DNA of 64,000 nt from Aliirhizobium wenxiniae (GTDB lineage: Bacteria; Pseudomonadota; Alphaproteobacteria; Rhizobiales; Rhizobiaceae). The DNA lies in contig NZ_JAEUAN010000001.1 in the NCBI RefSeq assembly GCF_019511445.1, forward strand, positions 1 through 64,000, in the 5' to 3' direction. The notes beneath the pieces are model-generated. The model was not told the DNA's origin. It did no database searches and saw only the letters and a list, made by a program, of their open reading frames with translations. Each line of letters starts with the position of its first letter. Positions within the stretch are counted from its first letter, which is position 1. Below are positions 18,093 to 26,060 of this stretch, piece after piece. The position numbers were made by a program, and so were the translations under genes.

Positions 18093-19133
18093 ATGACTGA
18101 TGAAACCCGCCTCATCTCGCCGGAAAAGCGGGGCGAAGATCTCGATACGGCTCTGCGTCCTCAATCGTTGGACGAGTTTACCGGACAGGCGGAAGCGCGC
18201 GCCAATCTGAAGATCTTCATTGAGGCGGCGAAGAACCGCGGCGAGGCGCTGGATCACGTTCTCTTCGTCGGCCCGCCGGGATTGGGCAAGACGACACTGG
18301 CGCAGATCATGGCGAAGGAACTGGGGGTCAATTTCCGTTCGACCTCCGGTCCGGTCATCGCCAAGGCGGGGGATCTTGCCGCACTTCTGACCAATCTCGA
18401 AGAACGTGACGTGCTGTTCATCGATGAAATCCACCGGCTCAATCCGGCGGTCGAGGAAATTCTCTATCCTGCCATGGAGGATTTTCAGCTCGATTTGATC
18501 ATCGGTGAAGGGCCGGCGGCGCGGTCGGTGAAGATCGATCTGTCGAAATTCACGCTGGTTGCCGCCACAACCCGTATCGGCCTTCTGACTACGCCGCTGC
18601 GCGATCGTTTCGGCATTCCAGTTCGTCTCTCCTTCTATACGGTCGAGGAGCTGGAAGGCATCGTGCGCCGCGGGGCGCGGTTGATGGGGCTGAAGATGAC
18701 GGATGACGGCGCTCGTGAAATCGCACGCCGTGCCCGTGGTACACCGCGTATTGCCGGACGTCTTCTGCGCCGCGTGCGCGATTTTGCCGAAGTGGCGCGT
18801 GCGGAAGCGGTGACGAAGGAAATCGCCGACGAGGCGCTTGTCCGCCTCAATGTTGACCATGCCGGTTTCGACCAGCTCGACAAACGTTATCTCAACATGA
18901 TCGCAGTGAATTTCGCCGGCGGGCCGGTCGGGATCGAGACGATTGCCGCAGGCCTTTCCGAGCCGCGGGATGCGATCGAGGATATTATCGAGCCCTACAT
19001 GATCCAGCAGGGTTTTATCCAGCGCACGCCGCGTGGGCGTGTTCTCACTGCCGTTGCCTGGAAACATCTCGGCTTGCAACCGCCGAAGGACATGGAAGCG
19101 GCGCAGTTCCGCATGAGCCTCGAAGATGAGTAA
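18093..19133 (+). CDS. ruvB: Holliday junction helicase RuvB
   Basis: AAA+ motor that drives branch migration with RuvA. Walker A GPPGLGKT is at 60-67, the Walker B LFIDEIHR at 108-115, and the sensor and arginine-finger region follows ([15 protein letters not shown]). The C-terminal winged helix ends near 335. Length 346 aa. Its last 8 bases overlap the Nudix gene. Confidence 0.98.
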   Translation: MTDETRLISPEKRGEDLDTALRPQSLDEFTGQAEARANLKIFIEAAKNRGEALDHVLFVGPPGLGKTTLAQIMAKELGVNFRSTSGPVIAKAGDLAALLTNLEERDVLFIDEIHRLNPAVEEILYPAMEDFQLDLIIGEGPAARSVKIDLSKFTLVAATTRIGLLTTPLRDRFGIPVRLSFYTVEELEGIVRRGARLMGLKMTDDGAREIARRARGTPRIAGRLLRRVRDFAEVARAEAVTKEIADEALVRLNVDHAGFDQLDKRYLNMIAVNFAGGPVGIETIAAGLSEPRDAIEDIIEPYMIQQGFIQRTPRGRVLTAVAWKHLGLQPPKDMEAAQFRMSLEDE

Positions 19134-19653
19134 GAAGGAAAAACCGCAGGATCTACGCATCCGGATGAAGTTCAAGCCGAAGCGTATCTTTCAGATGCGC
19201 ATTGCCGGACTGGCGTTTCGGGATGGGCATGTTCTCGTGCATCGTGCGGTTCACGAGGCTTTCTGGACGTTTCCGGGTGGGCGCGCCGAGATGGGCGAGA
19301 CTTCCGAAGAAACGCTTGCCCGGGAAATGGTCGAGGAACTCGGCGTCACCGCCAAGATCGGTCCGCTTCTCTGGGTGGTCGAGAACTTTTTCCATTACGA
19401 GGAAAAGGACTGGCACGAACTGGGTTTCTATTACCGCATGGAACTGCCTGAGAGCTTTCCATTCCATCCGACCGACATCGTGCACCGCGTGGTCGATACC
19501 CATGAACTCGAGTTCAAATGGGTGCCGGCGACAACGGCTTCGCTCAGGGAACTCGATATCCCGCCTTATTTCATCGCAGACGAGATCGAAAACTTGCCAA
19601 CTTATCCGCGTCATGTCGTTCAGCGGGATGGCGACCTTGATCTGAAAGACTGA
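19126..19653 (+). CDS. Nudix hydrolase
   Basis: A 175-residue pyrophosphohydrolase with an exact Nudix box: Gly52-x5-Glu58-x7-Arg66-Glu67-x2-Glu70-Glu71-x-Gly73. The basic N-terminus ([15 protein letters not shown]) and the acidic/aromatic middle do not reveal the substrate; nucleoside diphosphate derivatives are usual. It overlaps ruvB by 8 bp, so it is translationally coupled to the repair operon, which hints at nucleotide-pool cleaning. Confidence 0.88.
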   Translation: MSKKEKPQDLRIRMKFKPKRIFQMRIAGLAFRDGHVLVHRAVHEAFWTFPGGRAEMGETSEETLAREMVEELGVTAKIGPLLWVVENFFHYEEKDWHELGFYYRMELPESFPFHPTDIVHRVVDTHELEFKWVPATTASLRELDIPPYFIADEIENLPTYPRHVVQRDGDLDLKD

Positions 19654-19657
19654 TTTT

Positions 19658-19682
19658 GGAACATCATCCGGCTCCTTGAGTT
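19658..19682 (+). promoter_or_regulatory. EcfG-type promoter before the DUF2945 pair
   Basis: GGAAC (19658-19662), 16-bp spacer, AGTT (19679-19682). One base differs from the CGTT half-consensus. It starts 4 bases after the Nudix stop and 50 bases before ATG 19708. Confidence 0.55.
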
Positions 19683-19707
19683 CCCCTTGGAATGAAAGGA
19701 GCCATGC

Positions 19708-19929
19708 ATGCAGAAGATCCATGTCGGAAACGAAGTCGAATGGAGGTGGGGGCGCTCAAAGGCGGAAGGCAAGGTTACCCGGAAATTCACGCAGGATATC
19801 GAGCGCCGCATCAAGGGGAAAACGATCAAGCGCAAGGCGGATAGCAAGGAGCCGGCGTTCCTGATCGAACAGGAAAGCGGCGCGAAAGTTCTGAAAAGTC
19901 AGTCGGAGGTGAAAAAGACTCATGGCTGA
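19708..19929 (+). CDS. DUF2945 small basic protein (TUDOR-like fold)
   Basis: A 73-residue, Lys/Arg-rich protein that matches my recollection of the DUF2945 family (hypervirulence-associated, TUDOR-like): VGNEVEWRWGRSKAEGKV near 6-23 and PAFLIEQESGAKVLKSQSEV near 49-68. The fold is an SH3-like barrel; function is not established. An AGGAG site lies six bases before ATG 19708. It overlaps the next gene by 8 bp and has an EcfG-type promoter, so stress induction is likely. Confidence 0.8.
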   Translation: MQKIHVGNEVEWRWGRSKAEGKVTRKFTQDIERRIKGKTIKRKADSKEPAFLIEQESGAKVLKSQSEVKKTHG

Positions 19930-20320
19930 CAATGATCTTGATAATCGTCCACCAGCAGAGGTGGCATCTGCCGCAGAAAAGGGGCTGAAATTCAGGGCGA
20001 AATTCCGGCGCGGAGGAACGACTGTCGGTATCGCCCGTGCCCGTGACCTGCAGCACCGCAAGCCGCTTTCCGATCTTACCGTGAAAAGAATGGTAAGCTA
20101 TTTCGCCCGGCACAAGGTCGACAAGCGCGCCGAGAATTTCGGCAATGATGACGAGCCTTCGACCGGCTATATCGCCTGGCTTTTATGGGGCGGTGACGCC
20201 GGGCAGAAATGGGCTGAACAACAGGCGAAGGTCATTGAGGCCCGGAAGAAGGATAAGCGGCAGGCGAGCCGGCATGGAGGCGACGGCAACGTTCAGCGAC
20301 ACGCCTCACATCATCAGTGA
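19922..20320 (+). CDS. Conserved small basic protein, function unknown
   Basis: A 132-residue protein without a signal peptide. The core (about 20-100) carries a distinctive set of motifs: GGTTVGIARARDLQHRKPLS, then TVKRMVSYFARHKVDKRAENF, then GYIAWLLWGGDAGQKWAE. I have seen this arrangement in proteins annotated as hypothetical, sometimes in phage contexts, but cannot give a function. The C-terminus is basic and His-rich. It is coupled to the DUF2945 gene by an 8-bp overlap, and its end overlaps the convergent sqdC end by 7 bp. Confidence 0.7.
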   Translation: MADNDLDNRPPAEVASAAEKGLKFRAKFRRGGTTVGIARARDLQHRKPLSDLTVKRMVSYFARHKVDKRAENFGNDDEPSTGYIAWLLWGGDAGQKWAEQQAKVIEARKKDKRQASRHGGDGNVQRHASHHQ

Positions 20321-21195
20321 TCGCTGTCATACTGGCGAGCCAATATCGCCATAGTTTCCTCGAGCCGTCGCATTTTACCGGGCTGCCAGCCGATGCGGCG
20401 GATTTTTTCGGTATCCATCACGTTTGCGGAAAGCGCTGTGAAAGCCACCATCTGGGCTGATAGACCGAGTTTCTCGAGGATCGTTCGGGTGTCGACGGTG
20501 ACGTCGGAAAGATTGAAGTTTTGTCCGGTGACGGATGAGGGCGGCAATTCCAGCATCAGCTGCACAGCCTGAGCCACATCCGCTCCGTGAACCTCGGTGC
20601 CGGCGCGTGGCGCAATCGGCCTGCCGGCCAGTGCGTCCGCAATGAGATCGTCCCATTTGTTGGGGCGAAGTTCTCCATAGATGCCCGTAGCGCGCAAGGA
20701 TGCCGTGATGAAATCTGGACCGGTGAGGGCGCTGAGCGCCTTTTCGCAGGCGAGCTTGATCTCGCCGTAAAGAGAGGTGGGGCAGAGAGGCAGATCTTCC
20801 GTGAGCCTGGTGCCGGGAGGGAGCCCGTCGTAAACCGCTCGGCTTGAGAGGAAGACGACCCGCTTGACGTCTGCGCTTTTCGCGGTTTCGAAGAGTTTTG
20901 CCGAGCCATCGAGATTCAGCCGCTGAAAGCGCTTTGGGTTCTGGCCTTCGCCACCCCGATATCTTCCGGGCAGGTGATCGAAGGCGGCGTGGATGAAGGC
21001 TTCGATGCCTTCGAATGCGCCGATCTGGTCGAGCTTTGGATCAAGCTGCAAAGACCGGAATTCGAGCGGCTGCGCGAAAAAACCGTGCGGTTGCGGCTTT
21101 CGGGCGCCGACCACGACCGTGTGCCCGGCATCCAGCAAGCCGTTGACGATGTAGCGGCCGACAAGCCCCGTTCCACCGGAGACCAGCACTTTCAC
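20314..21195 (-). CDS. sqdC: NAD-dependent epimerase/reductase SqdC-like
   Basis: An extended short-chain dehydrogenase of 293 residues: Rossmann motif GGTGLVG at 7-13, conserved strand RVVFLSSRAVYDG, and Tyr-x3-Lys in LYGEIK. On its own it would be an unspecific NAD-dependent epimerase. Its place in a three-gene operon after sqdB and a GT8 transferase matches the sqdBDC order of Rhodobacter and rhizobia, where SqdC is needed for, or modulates, sulfoquinovosyl diacylglycerol formation. It overlaps sqdD by ATGA. The exact reaction of SqdC is not settled. Confidence 0.78.
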   Translation of the reverse strand: MKVLVSGGTGLVGRYIVNGLLDAGHTVVVGARKPQPHGFFAQPLEFRSLQLDPKLDQIGAFEGIEAFIHAAFDHLPGRYRGGEGQNPKRFQRLNLDGSAKLFETAKSADVKRVVFLSSRAVYDGLPPGTRLTEDLPLCPTSLYGEIKLACEKALSALTGPDFITASLRATGIYGELRPNKWDDLIADALAGRPIAPRAGTEVHGADVAQAVQLMLELPPSSVTGQNFNLSDVTVDTRTILEKLGLSAQMVAFTALSANVMDTEKIRRIGWQPGKMRRLEETMAILARQYDSDH

Positions 21196-22019
21196 GCTGC
21201 ATCTCCGGGTTCTGGACGTTGCGGGCCGGAAAGGGTGGAGATCTCCGGGATGTTGCGGCCCTCATGGAAGGCATGCCAGAGGTCTATCAGCGGGCGGAGA
21301 ATTTCCGTCTTGGCGTGGTCCGTCTCCCACGGCTTTTCATATTGGTAATGCAGGATTGCGATGCTTTTCCAATCCCATAGGGCGGGCATGTTGAACCAGA
21401 CATATTGCAGCATGTTCATGGTGACCGGCAGGCCATGCCAGTCGGGAAAGAAGGTCTCCAGAAACGTCTGGTCGGTGCGCCGCCAGAAGGTATCTGGCTG
21501 ATCCAGCACTGTCAGCATCCGCTCGAACGTGTCGAGCGAGGGCTTTGCAACGAAGACGCCGGAATTCAGCCGGTGGAAATCTGCAAGGCTCTCATAGACA
21601 TTCGGGGCTGCGGAAAATTCCGGGTAATCGAACAGCTTGTCGATATTCTTCAGCACGATCACGTCGGCATCGAGGAAGACGATGGTGCGATATTCGGTGA
21701 GCTGCCAGAGGCGCAGCTTGCAGAAATTGTCGAGCGGGGTGTGGAAGTCGGGTTTGCGGCCCTTTGTGAACGGAGCCGCGCCATGCAGGTTTTTTCGCGC
21801 ATGGCGTTGGTTGAAGGCGTCGGACAGGGGGAGGTGCTCGACGGGGACGAGCCGACAGCCGAGTGACTGGAGGGCGCTGAGCGTTTCTGTGTCGACGGCG
21901 CCGGTGTGGAGAATGACGATGTCTGCTGATGTGCCAGTGTGACGTAACGAGCGGACGAGGGCGGTGGCGCCTTTCACGTAGTCCGAGTTCGTGACGAGGG
22001 TTACGAAGGCGTTTTTCAT
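21192..22019 (-). CDS. sqdD: Glycogenin-like GT8 glycosyltransferase SqdD
   Basis: A 275-residue GT8-family glycosyltransferase with the metal-binding Asp117-Ala-Asp119 in VFLDADVIVL and a second conserved region HRLNSGVFV. SqdD of Rhodobacter is a glycogenin-like transferase proposed to move sulfoquinovose from UDP-sulfoquinovose to diacylglycerol at the inner membrane. ATG 22019 is chosen because MKNAFVTLVT begins the fold; an upstream ATG at 22052 would add 11 residues. It is separated from sqdB by 92 bp that hold a repeat palindrome and coupled to sqdC by ATGA. Confidence 0.8.
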   Translation of the reverse strand: MKNAFVTLVTNSDYVKGATALVRSLRHTGTSADIVILHTGAVDTETLSALQSLGCRLVPVEHLPLSDAFNQRHARKNLHGAAPFTKGRKPDFHTPLDNFCKLRLWQLTEYRTIVFLDADVIVLKNIDKLFDYPEFSAAPNVYESLADFHRLNSGVFVAKPSLDTFERMLTVLDQPDTFWRRTDQTFLETFFPDWHGLPVTMNMLQYVWFNMPALWDWKSIAILHYQYEKPWETDHAKTEILRPLIDLWHAFHEGRNIPEISTLSGPQRPEPGDAA

Positions 22020-22073
22020 GGGGTGAGTCCATTTGCGCGCGGCAATCGTCATGGCCTGATTCCACGTCGGCAG

Positions 22074-22096
22074 ATCCTCGGGACAAGCCCGAGGAT
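22074..22096. repeat. Rhizobial intergenic palindrome (half RIME-like unit)
   Basis: Perfect 9-5-9 palindrome ATCCTCGGG-N5-CCCGAGGAT with loop ACAAG, followed by TGACG. It matches the second palindrome of the element at 11894-11988. It lies between sqdB and sqdD inside the presumed operon. Confidence 0.75.
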
Positions 22097-22111
22097 GACG
22101 TTTCGGAGGTC

Positions 22112-23332
22112 TTACGAAACCGACTTCAGCCGCTTGCCTTCCGGATCGCGTTCGACGGTGGCGGCGATGTCCTTGGTCCAGGCGGAGACGGCGGGGACGC
22201 GGCTGCGATCAACGCGGTAGGCGTATTTCTTCGCAACGTCGACGATCTCGGCAAGCAGGCCTTCACCAAGCGTTGTCGGCTTGAGGCCGAGTTCGATGAA
22301 CTTCTCGTTCTTCACCACGAGATCGTTCTCCGGTGCTTCCTTGCGCGGGTTGGGCAGCCAGGCGATCTTGGCGCCGGTCATCTTCGATATCATCTCGGCC
22401 AGATCACGGACACGGTGCGTCTCGGTCATCTGGTTGAAGATCTCGACGCGGCCACCGCGGGCAGGGGGATTGTTGAGCGCGATCTCGATGCAGCGAACCG
22501 AATCCTGCACGTGGATGAAGGCGCGCGTCTGGCCGCCGGTGCCATGTACGGTAAGCGGATACCCGATTGCCGCCTGGATGAGAAAACGATTCAAGACCGT
22601 CCCGTAATCCCCATCATAATCAAAGCGATTTATCAGTTGCTCATGGATGCGAGTCTCTGCCGTATGGGTGCCCCAGACGATGCCCTGATGCAGATCGGTG
22701 ATCCGCAGGCGGTCGTTCTTCGCGTAGAAGGCGAAGAGAAGCTGATCCAGGCATTTGGTCATGTGGTAGATCGAGCCGGGATTGGACGGGTAGAGAATTT
22801 CCTGGGAGACCGTCTCGCCGCTCATCGTCTCGATGCCGACCGGCAGATACCCTTCGGGGATGGCAGCGCCGACGGTCGAATAGCCATAGACGCCCATCGT
22901 GCCGAGATGGACGAGGTGAGTGTCGAGATCGAGTTCGACCAGCGCGTTCAGCAGGTTGTGCGTGGCGTTGACGTTGTTGTTGACCGTGTAGTTCTTGTGG
23001 CGATCGCTCTTCATCGAATAGGGGGCGGCGCGCTGTTCGGCGAAATGCACGATCGCGTCCGGGCGGTGTTCCGCCAGCCAGTTCTTCAGAAGCTCATAAT
23101 CCTTGGCGAGATCGATGAGGTTGAAATGGATGCGGCGGCCGGTCTCTGCATGCCAGATACGGGTGCGTTCCTGTATCGAATCCATCGGGGTCAGCGACTG
23201 CACGCCGAGTTCGGTATCGATCCAGCGACGGGAAAGATTGTCGAGAATATGGACCTCATGGCCCGCATGGGACAGGTGAAGGGATGTAGGCCATCCGATG
23301 AAACCGTCGCCGCCCATGACTGCAATCTTCAT
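22112..23332 (-). CDS. sqdB: UDP-sulfoquinovose synthase
   Basis: Makes UDP-sulfoquinovose from UDP-glucose and sulfite, the head-group donor for the sulfolipid SQDG. The 406-residue protein starts with MKIAVMGGDGFIGWPTSLHL (GGDGFIG at 7-13). The catalytic Thr145 is in GTMGVYG and Tyr189-x3-Lys193 is in YHMTK. The SqdB-specific RRWIDTELG segment (35-43) sets it apart from general epimerases. A longer frame from 23449 lacks family similarity in its first 39 residues. First gene of sqdBDC; it reads away from ybgC. Confidence 0.93.
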   Translation of the reverse strand: MKIAVMGGDGFIGWPTSLHLSHAGHEVHILDNLSRRWIDTELGVQSLTPMDSIQERTRIWHAETGRRIHFNLIDLAKDYELLKNWLAEHRPDAIVHFAEQRAAPYSMKSDRHKNYTVNNNVNATHNLLNALVELDLDTHLVHLGTMGVYGYSTVGAAIPEGYLPVGIETMSGETVSQEILYPSNPGSIYHMTKCLDQLLFAFYAKNDRLRITDLHQGIVWGTHTAETRIHEQLINRFDYDGDYGTVLNRFLIQAAIGYPLTVHGTGGQTRAFIHVQDSVRCIEIALNNPPARGGRVEIFNQMTETHRVRDLAEMISKMTGAKIAWLPNPRKEAPENDLVVKNEKFIELGLKPTTLGEGLLAEIVDVAKKYAYRVDRSRVPAVSAWTKDIAATVERDPEGKRLKSVS

Positions 23333-23454
23333 AAAAAATCTCCAGTGGTGTTCTGATTTTTTCCTGTTAGGGAGGAAATATGACGCCCGTTGGATAGTGG
23401 GGCGGTATGCTGCCAATATCCAGAGGACGATAAGGTTTTTCCAAGGCAAGCCCC

Positions 23455-23904
23455 ATGCATAGTGATAATTTTCTCCTTTCCGGCGAATTGACCGACCACG
23501 GCCATCGCCTCGTGCAGCGGGTCTATTACGAGGACACTGACTTTTCCGGCGTCGTCTATCATGCTCGCTACCTTCACTTCCTCGAAAGAGGTCGGACCGA
23601 CTATCTGCGTTGCCTGGGTTGCGAGCAGAGCGCGCTTCTGGCCGCCGACGAGGAGGGGCTCGTGTTCGTCGTCCACCGGATGGAAATCGACTTCAAGCAG
23701 CCGGCACGGATGGATGATGTCCTGACAATCATCACCGCGACGGAAAGGGCCGGTGGCGCCAAGATGGTGCTGATCCAGGAAATCCGTCGTGGCGACACGC
23801 TGCTGATCGCGGCAAAGGTGGTGATCGCTGTGATCAACAAACATGGGCGACCGCGGCGGCTGCCGGAGACGATCGCCGAGAAGTTTCTGGGGCATGGCGC
23901 TTAA
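23455..23904 (+). CDS. ybgC: Tol-Pal-associated acyl-CoA thioesterase YbgC
   Basis: A 149-residue hot-dog-fold thioesterase. The active-site segment YYEDTDFSGVVYHARYLHFLERGR (about 24-47; Asp in DTDFSG) is characteristic of YbgC. It hydrolyses short acyl-CoAs or acyl-ACP and is encoded with tol-pal in most Gram-negatives. Here it precedes tolQ but is split from it by a minus-strand gene and a 426-bp spacer, so it probably has its own transcript. Confidence 0.93.
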   Translation: MHSDNFLLSGELTDHGHRLVQRVYYEDTDFSGVVYHARYLHFLERGRTDYLRCLGCEQSALLAADEEGLVFVVHRMEIDFKQPARMDDVLTIITATERAGGAKMVLIQEIRRGDTLLIAAKVVIAVINKHGRPRRLPETIAEKFLGHGA

Positions 23905-23934
23905 GCGCCACGCCTCGCATATGGGGCCTGCTGT

Positions 23935-24420
23935 TCAGGGACGGAGAATCAGGCCGCTCTTGGTCATCTTCTTCATGCCCGGCTTGAGCTCAGTCGGGCA
24001 TTTTCCGGCATAGGTGACCTTGGCATTGGCATGAAGCGTATTGGTCTTGCCGAGCGCATTGACGAACCGGGTGACTGATTCGAAGCGGTAGCCGGTCTTG
24101 AAATCTCCCGAAAACGTGACCTGCAATTTGGCGTCAGTTTTATCGGTCAGCTTGCAGGTGGCGTCGATCTTTCCAGATGATTTGCGGGTGCTGGAACCCG
24201 TTACCTTGCACTCATTGGCGAAATTATCCCAGACATCGGTATCCAGAAAGTCGTTTCGGGTCTCGTCGATGCACATCGACCAATCCGCGAACGGGTTGTC
24301 TTCGGCCTTGAGGAGCCAGAGGCCGGCTGTTCTCGGCGGGATATCCTTGGCCGCGGCGGGCGAAATCAGGAATGCGGATAGGAGAGCGGCGCCGGCAAGG
24401 GCGCGTTTGAAAACAAGCAT
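23935..24420 (-). CDS. DUF3617-like exported protein
   Basis: A 161-residue protein with a clear signal peptide (about 1-24, AAAKD junction). The body matches the DUF3617 pattern: PPRTAGLWLL at the start, paired cysteines around CIDETRND and NECKVTGSS, a segment GKIDATCKLTDKTDAKLQVTF, then GDFKTGYRFES. Probably a periplasmic beta-rich protein with disulfides; function unknown. It lies between ybgC and tolQ, on the opposite strand. Confidence 0.75.
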   Translation of the reverse strand: MLVFKRALAGAALLSAFLISPAAAKDIPPRTAGLWLLKAEDNPFADWSMCIDETRNDFLDTDVWDNFANECKVTGSSTRKSSGKIDATCKLTDKTDAKLQVTFSGDFKTGYRFESVTRFVNALGKTNTLHANAKVTYAGKCPTELKPGMKKMTKSGLILRP

Positions 24421-24846
24421 TTATTCCTCTTTGAAAATATTCGGCGCCAAGTTGCGCGAGGCCGCCAGAAGGCGGGGCGGTAATATCGCGATCGATAGCC
24501 AAAGCAGTTGGCGCGCTCAACCTGCCGGTGGTTGTGCGTCGGCATATCTCGCGCAAACACCACTCGAATGGCCGGCGCGAACTCTGGTCAATTGTCGAGT
24601 CGTTTCAGAGGGATGGGGTGCGGTGCTGTAACGCATTATTAACGATAATGTTGTCTTACTCAGACCTGAGGAATTTGTACAACGCACGCCTTCCTTTGAC
24701 CAAATTTGAAGGCGAGAAGCCAAGCAGAAAACTCAGGACATCTTGGGGTTAGGGCTGCGCTCTCGGTGGTCAGACAGATATTCGCGAGCATGCGCTTTGG
24801 AACCCGCCCGGTCACCATGCCGGGCGTTTGGATTCGGGGATAGTTG
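24421..24846. other. Long spacer upstream of tolQ
   Basis: 426 bp between the divergent DUF3617 gene and tolQ. A hairpin (CGCCCGG, 7-nt loop, CCGGGCG, about 24817-24837) lies just before tolQ and could form in its leader. The rest is mixed sequence with small frames in several phases, none with a ribosome site. A TTGACC at about 24697 has no convincing -10. I see no RNA family. Confidence 0.5.
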
Positions 24847-25566
24847 ATGGAACAGGTAGCTTTGGAAGCCGCGACGCATGACGTCAGTCTGTGGGCGCTT
24901 TTCATGCAGGCAGGACTTATCGTCAAGCTGGTCATGATCGGTCTGATCGGTGCGTCGGTCTGGACCTGGGCGATCGTGCTCGACAAGTATGTGAGCTTCA
25001 ACAAAGCACGCAAGCAGTTCGACCAGTTCGAACAGGTCTTCTGGTCGGGACAGTCGCTGGAAGAGCTTTACCGCACGCTCGGTGAGCGCCAGAACAACGG
25101 CCTTGCCGCCATCTTCGTCGCCGCCATGCGCGAGTGGAAAAAGAGTTTCGAGCGCGGCGCCCGTTCGCCGATCGGCCTGCAGATGCGTATCGACCGTGCA
25201 ATGGACGTGACGATGGCACGCGAAGGCGAAGCCTATGAGGCGCGTCTGGGTTCGCTCGCCACGATCGGTTCCGCCGGTCCGTTCATCGGCCTCTTCGGTA
25301 CGGTTGTCGGTATCATGACCTCGTTCCAGGCGATTGCCGGTTCCAAGTCGACCAACCTTGCGGTCGTTGCTCCGGGTATCGCGGAAGCGCTGCTTGCCAC
25401 CGCTATCGGCCTTGTTGCCGCTATTCCGGCCGTTATCGCCTACAACAAGTTTATGGCCGAAGCGGGCAAGCTCAATTCCCGCATGGAAGGCTTTGCCGAC
25501 GAATTCTCGGCCATCCTGTCTCGTCAGATCGACGAGAAGCTGCAGCCGCGCCAGGCCGCGCAATAA
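24847..25566 (+). CDS. tolQ: Tol-Pal proton channel subunit TolQ
   Basis: Inner membrane MotA/TolQ/ExbB-family protein, 239 aa, which with TolR forms the proton-driven motor that energises TolA for outer membrane constriction. Helices lie at about 23-45, 138-160 and 172-195, with the conserved SLATIGSAGPFIGLFGTVVG segment near 137-156. ATG 24847 follows a TTG; the ATG is preferred. It opens a tight tolQ-tolR-tolA-tolB run with gaps of 26, 9 and 30 bp. Confidence 0.96.
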   Translation: MEQVALEAATHDVSLWALFMQAGLIVKLVMIGLIGASVWTWAIVLDKYVSFNKARKQFDQFEQVFWSGQSLEELYRTLGERQNNGLAAIFVAAMREWKKSFERGARSPIGLQMRIDRAMDVTMAREGEAYEARLGSLATIGSAGPFIGLFGTVVGIMTSFQAIAGSKSTNLAVVAPGIAEALLATAIGLVAAIPAVIAYNKFMAEAGKLNSRMEGFADEFSAILSRQIDEKLQPRQAAQ

Positions 25567-25592
25567 GCCGCGCGACGAAGGAGAGCTAGATC

Positions 25593-26051
25593 ATGGGCAT
25601 GTCAGCTGGAGGAGCGAATGCATCGGGTGGCGGTCGCCGCGGACGTCGCGGTCGCCGTCGTGGCGGTGCCATCAGCGAAATCAACGTGACGCCGCTTGTC
25701 GACGTCATGCTGGTGCTTCTGATCATCTTCATGGTCGCAGCACCGATGATGACTGTTGGCGTGCCGATCGACCTGCCGGAAACGCAGGCGAAGGCGATGA
25801 ATTCCGATACCCAGCCGATCACCATCTCCGTCAATCCGACGGGCGAAATCTATCTGCAGGAAACCCCGATCGCGATCGACGAAGTCGTGCCGAAGCTCGA
25901 GGCGATTGCCACGACCGGTTACAACGAGCGCATCTATGTGCGTGGCGATACGGCTGCCGCCTATGGCGTCGTGATGAAGGTCATGGCCCGTATTTCTGCT
26001 GCCGGTTACAAGAATATCGGCCTCGTTACCCTTCAGGAACAGGACAGGTAA
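25593..26051 (+). CDS. tolR: Tol-Pal motor subunit TolR
   Basis: A 152-residue ExbD/TolR protein: a Gly/Arg-rich cytosolic start, then one membrane helix (about 35-55) with the proton-carrying Asp in TPLVDVMLVLLIIFMVAAP, then a periplasmic domain. It partners with TolQ. AAGGAG lies 15-20 bases before the ATG. Confidence 0.96.
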   Translation: MGMSAGGANASGGGRRGRRGRRRGGAISEINVTPLVDVMLVLLIIFMVAAPMMTVGVPIDLPETQAKAMNSDTQPITISVNPTGEIYLQETPIAIDEVVPKLEAIATTGYNERIYVRGDTAAAYGVVMKVMARISAAGYKNIGLVTLQEQDR

Positions 26052-26060
26052 TCGGCTGCC

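Noticed and set aside
19708..20320. Prophage remnant
   Set aside because: The 132-residue protein has motifs I have seen in phage settings, but there is no integrase, capsid, lysis gene or attachment repeat; the pair looks chromosomal.
23333..23449. 39-residue N-terminal extension of SqdB
   Set aside because: SqdB proteins begin directly at the Rossmann strand; the extension has no family similarity and runs through the probable promoter.
24810..24846. GGAAC before tolQ as a stress promoter
   Set aside because: CGTT lies 21 bp after GGAAC, outside the permitted spacing.
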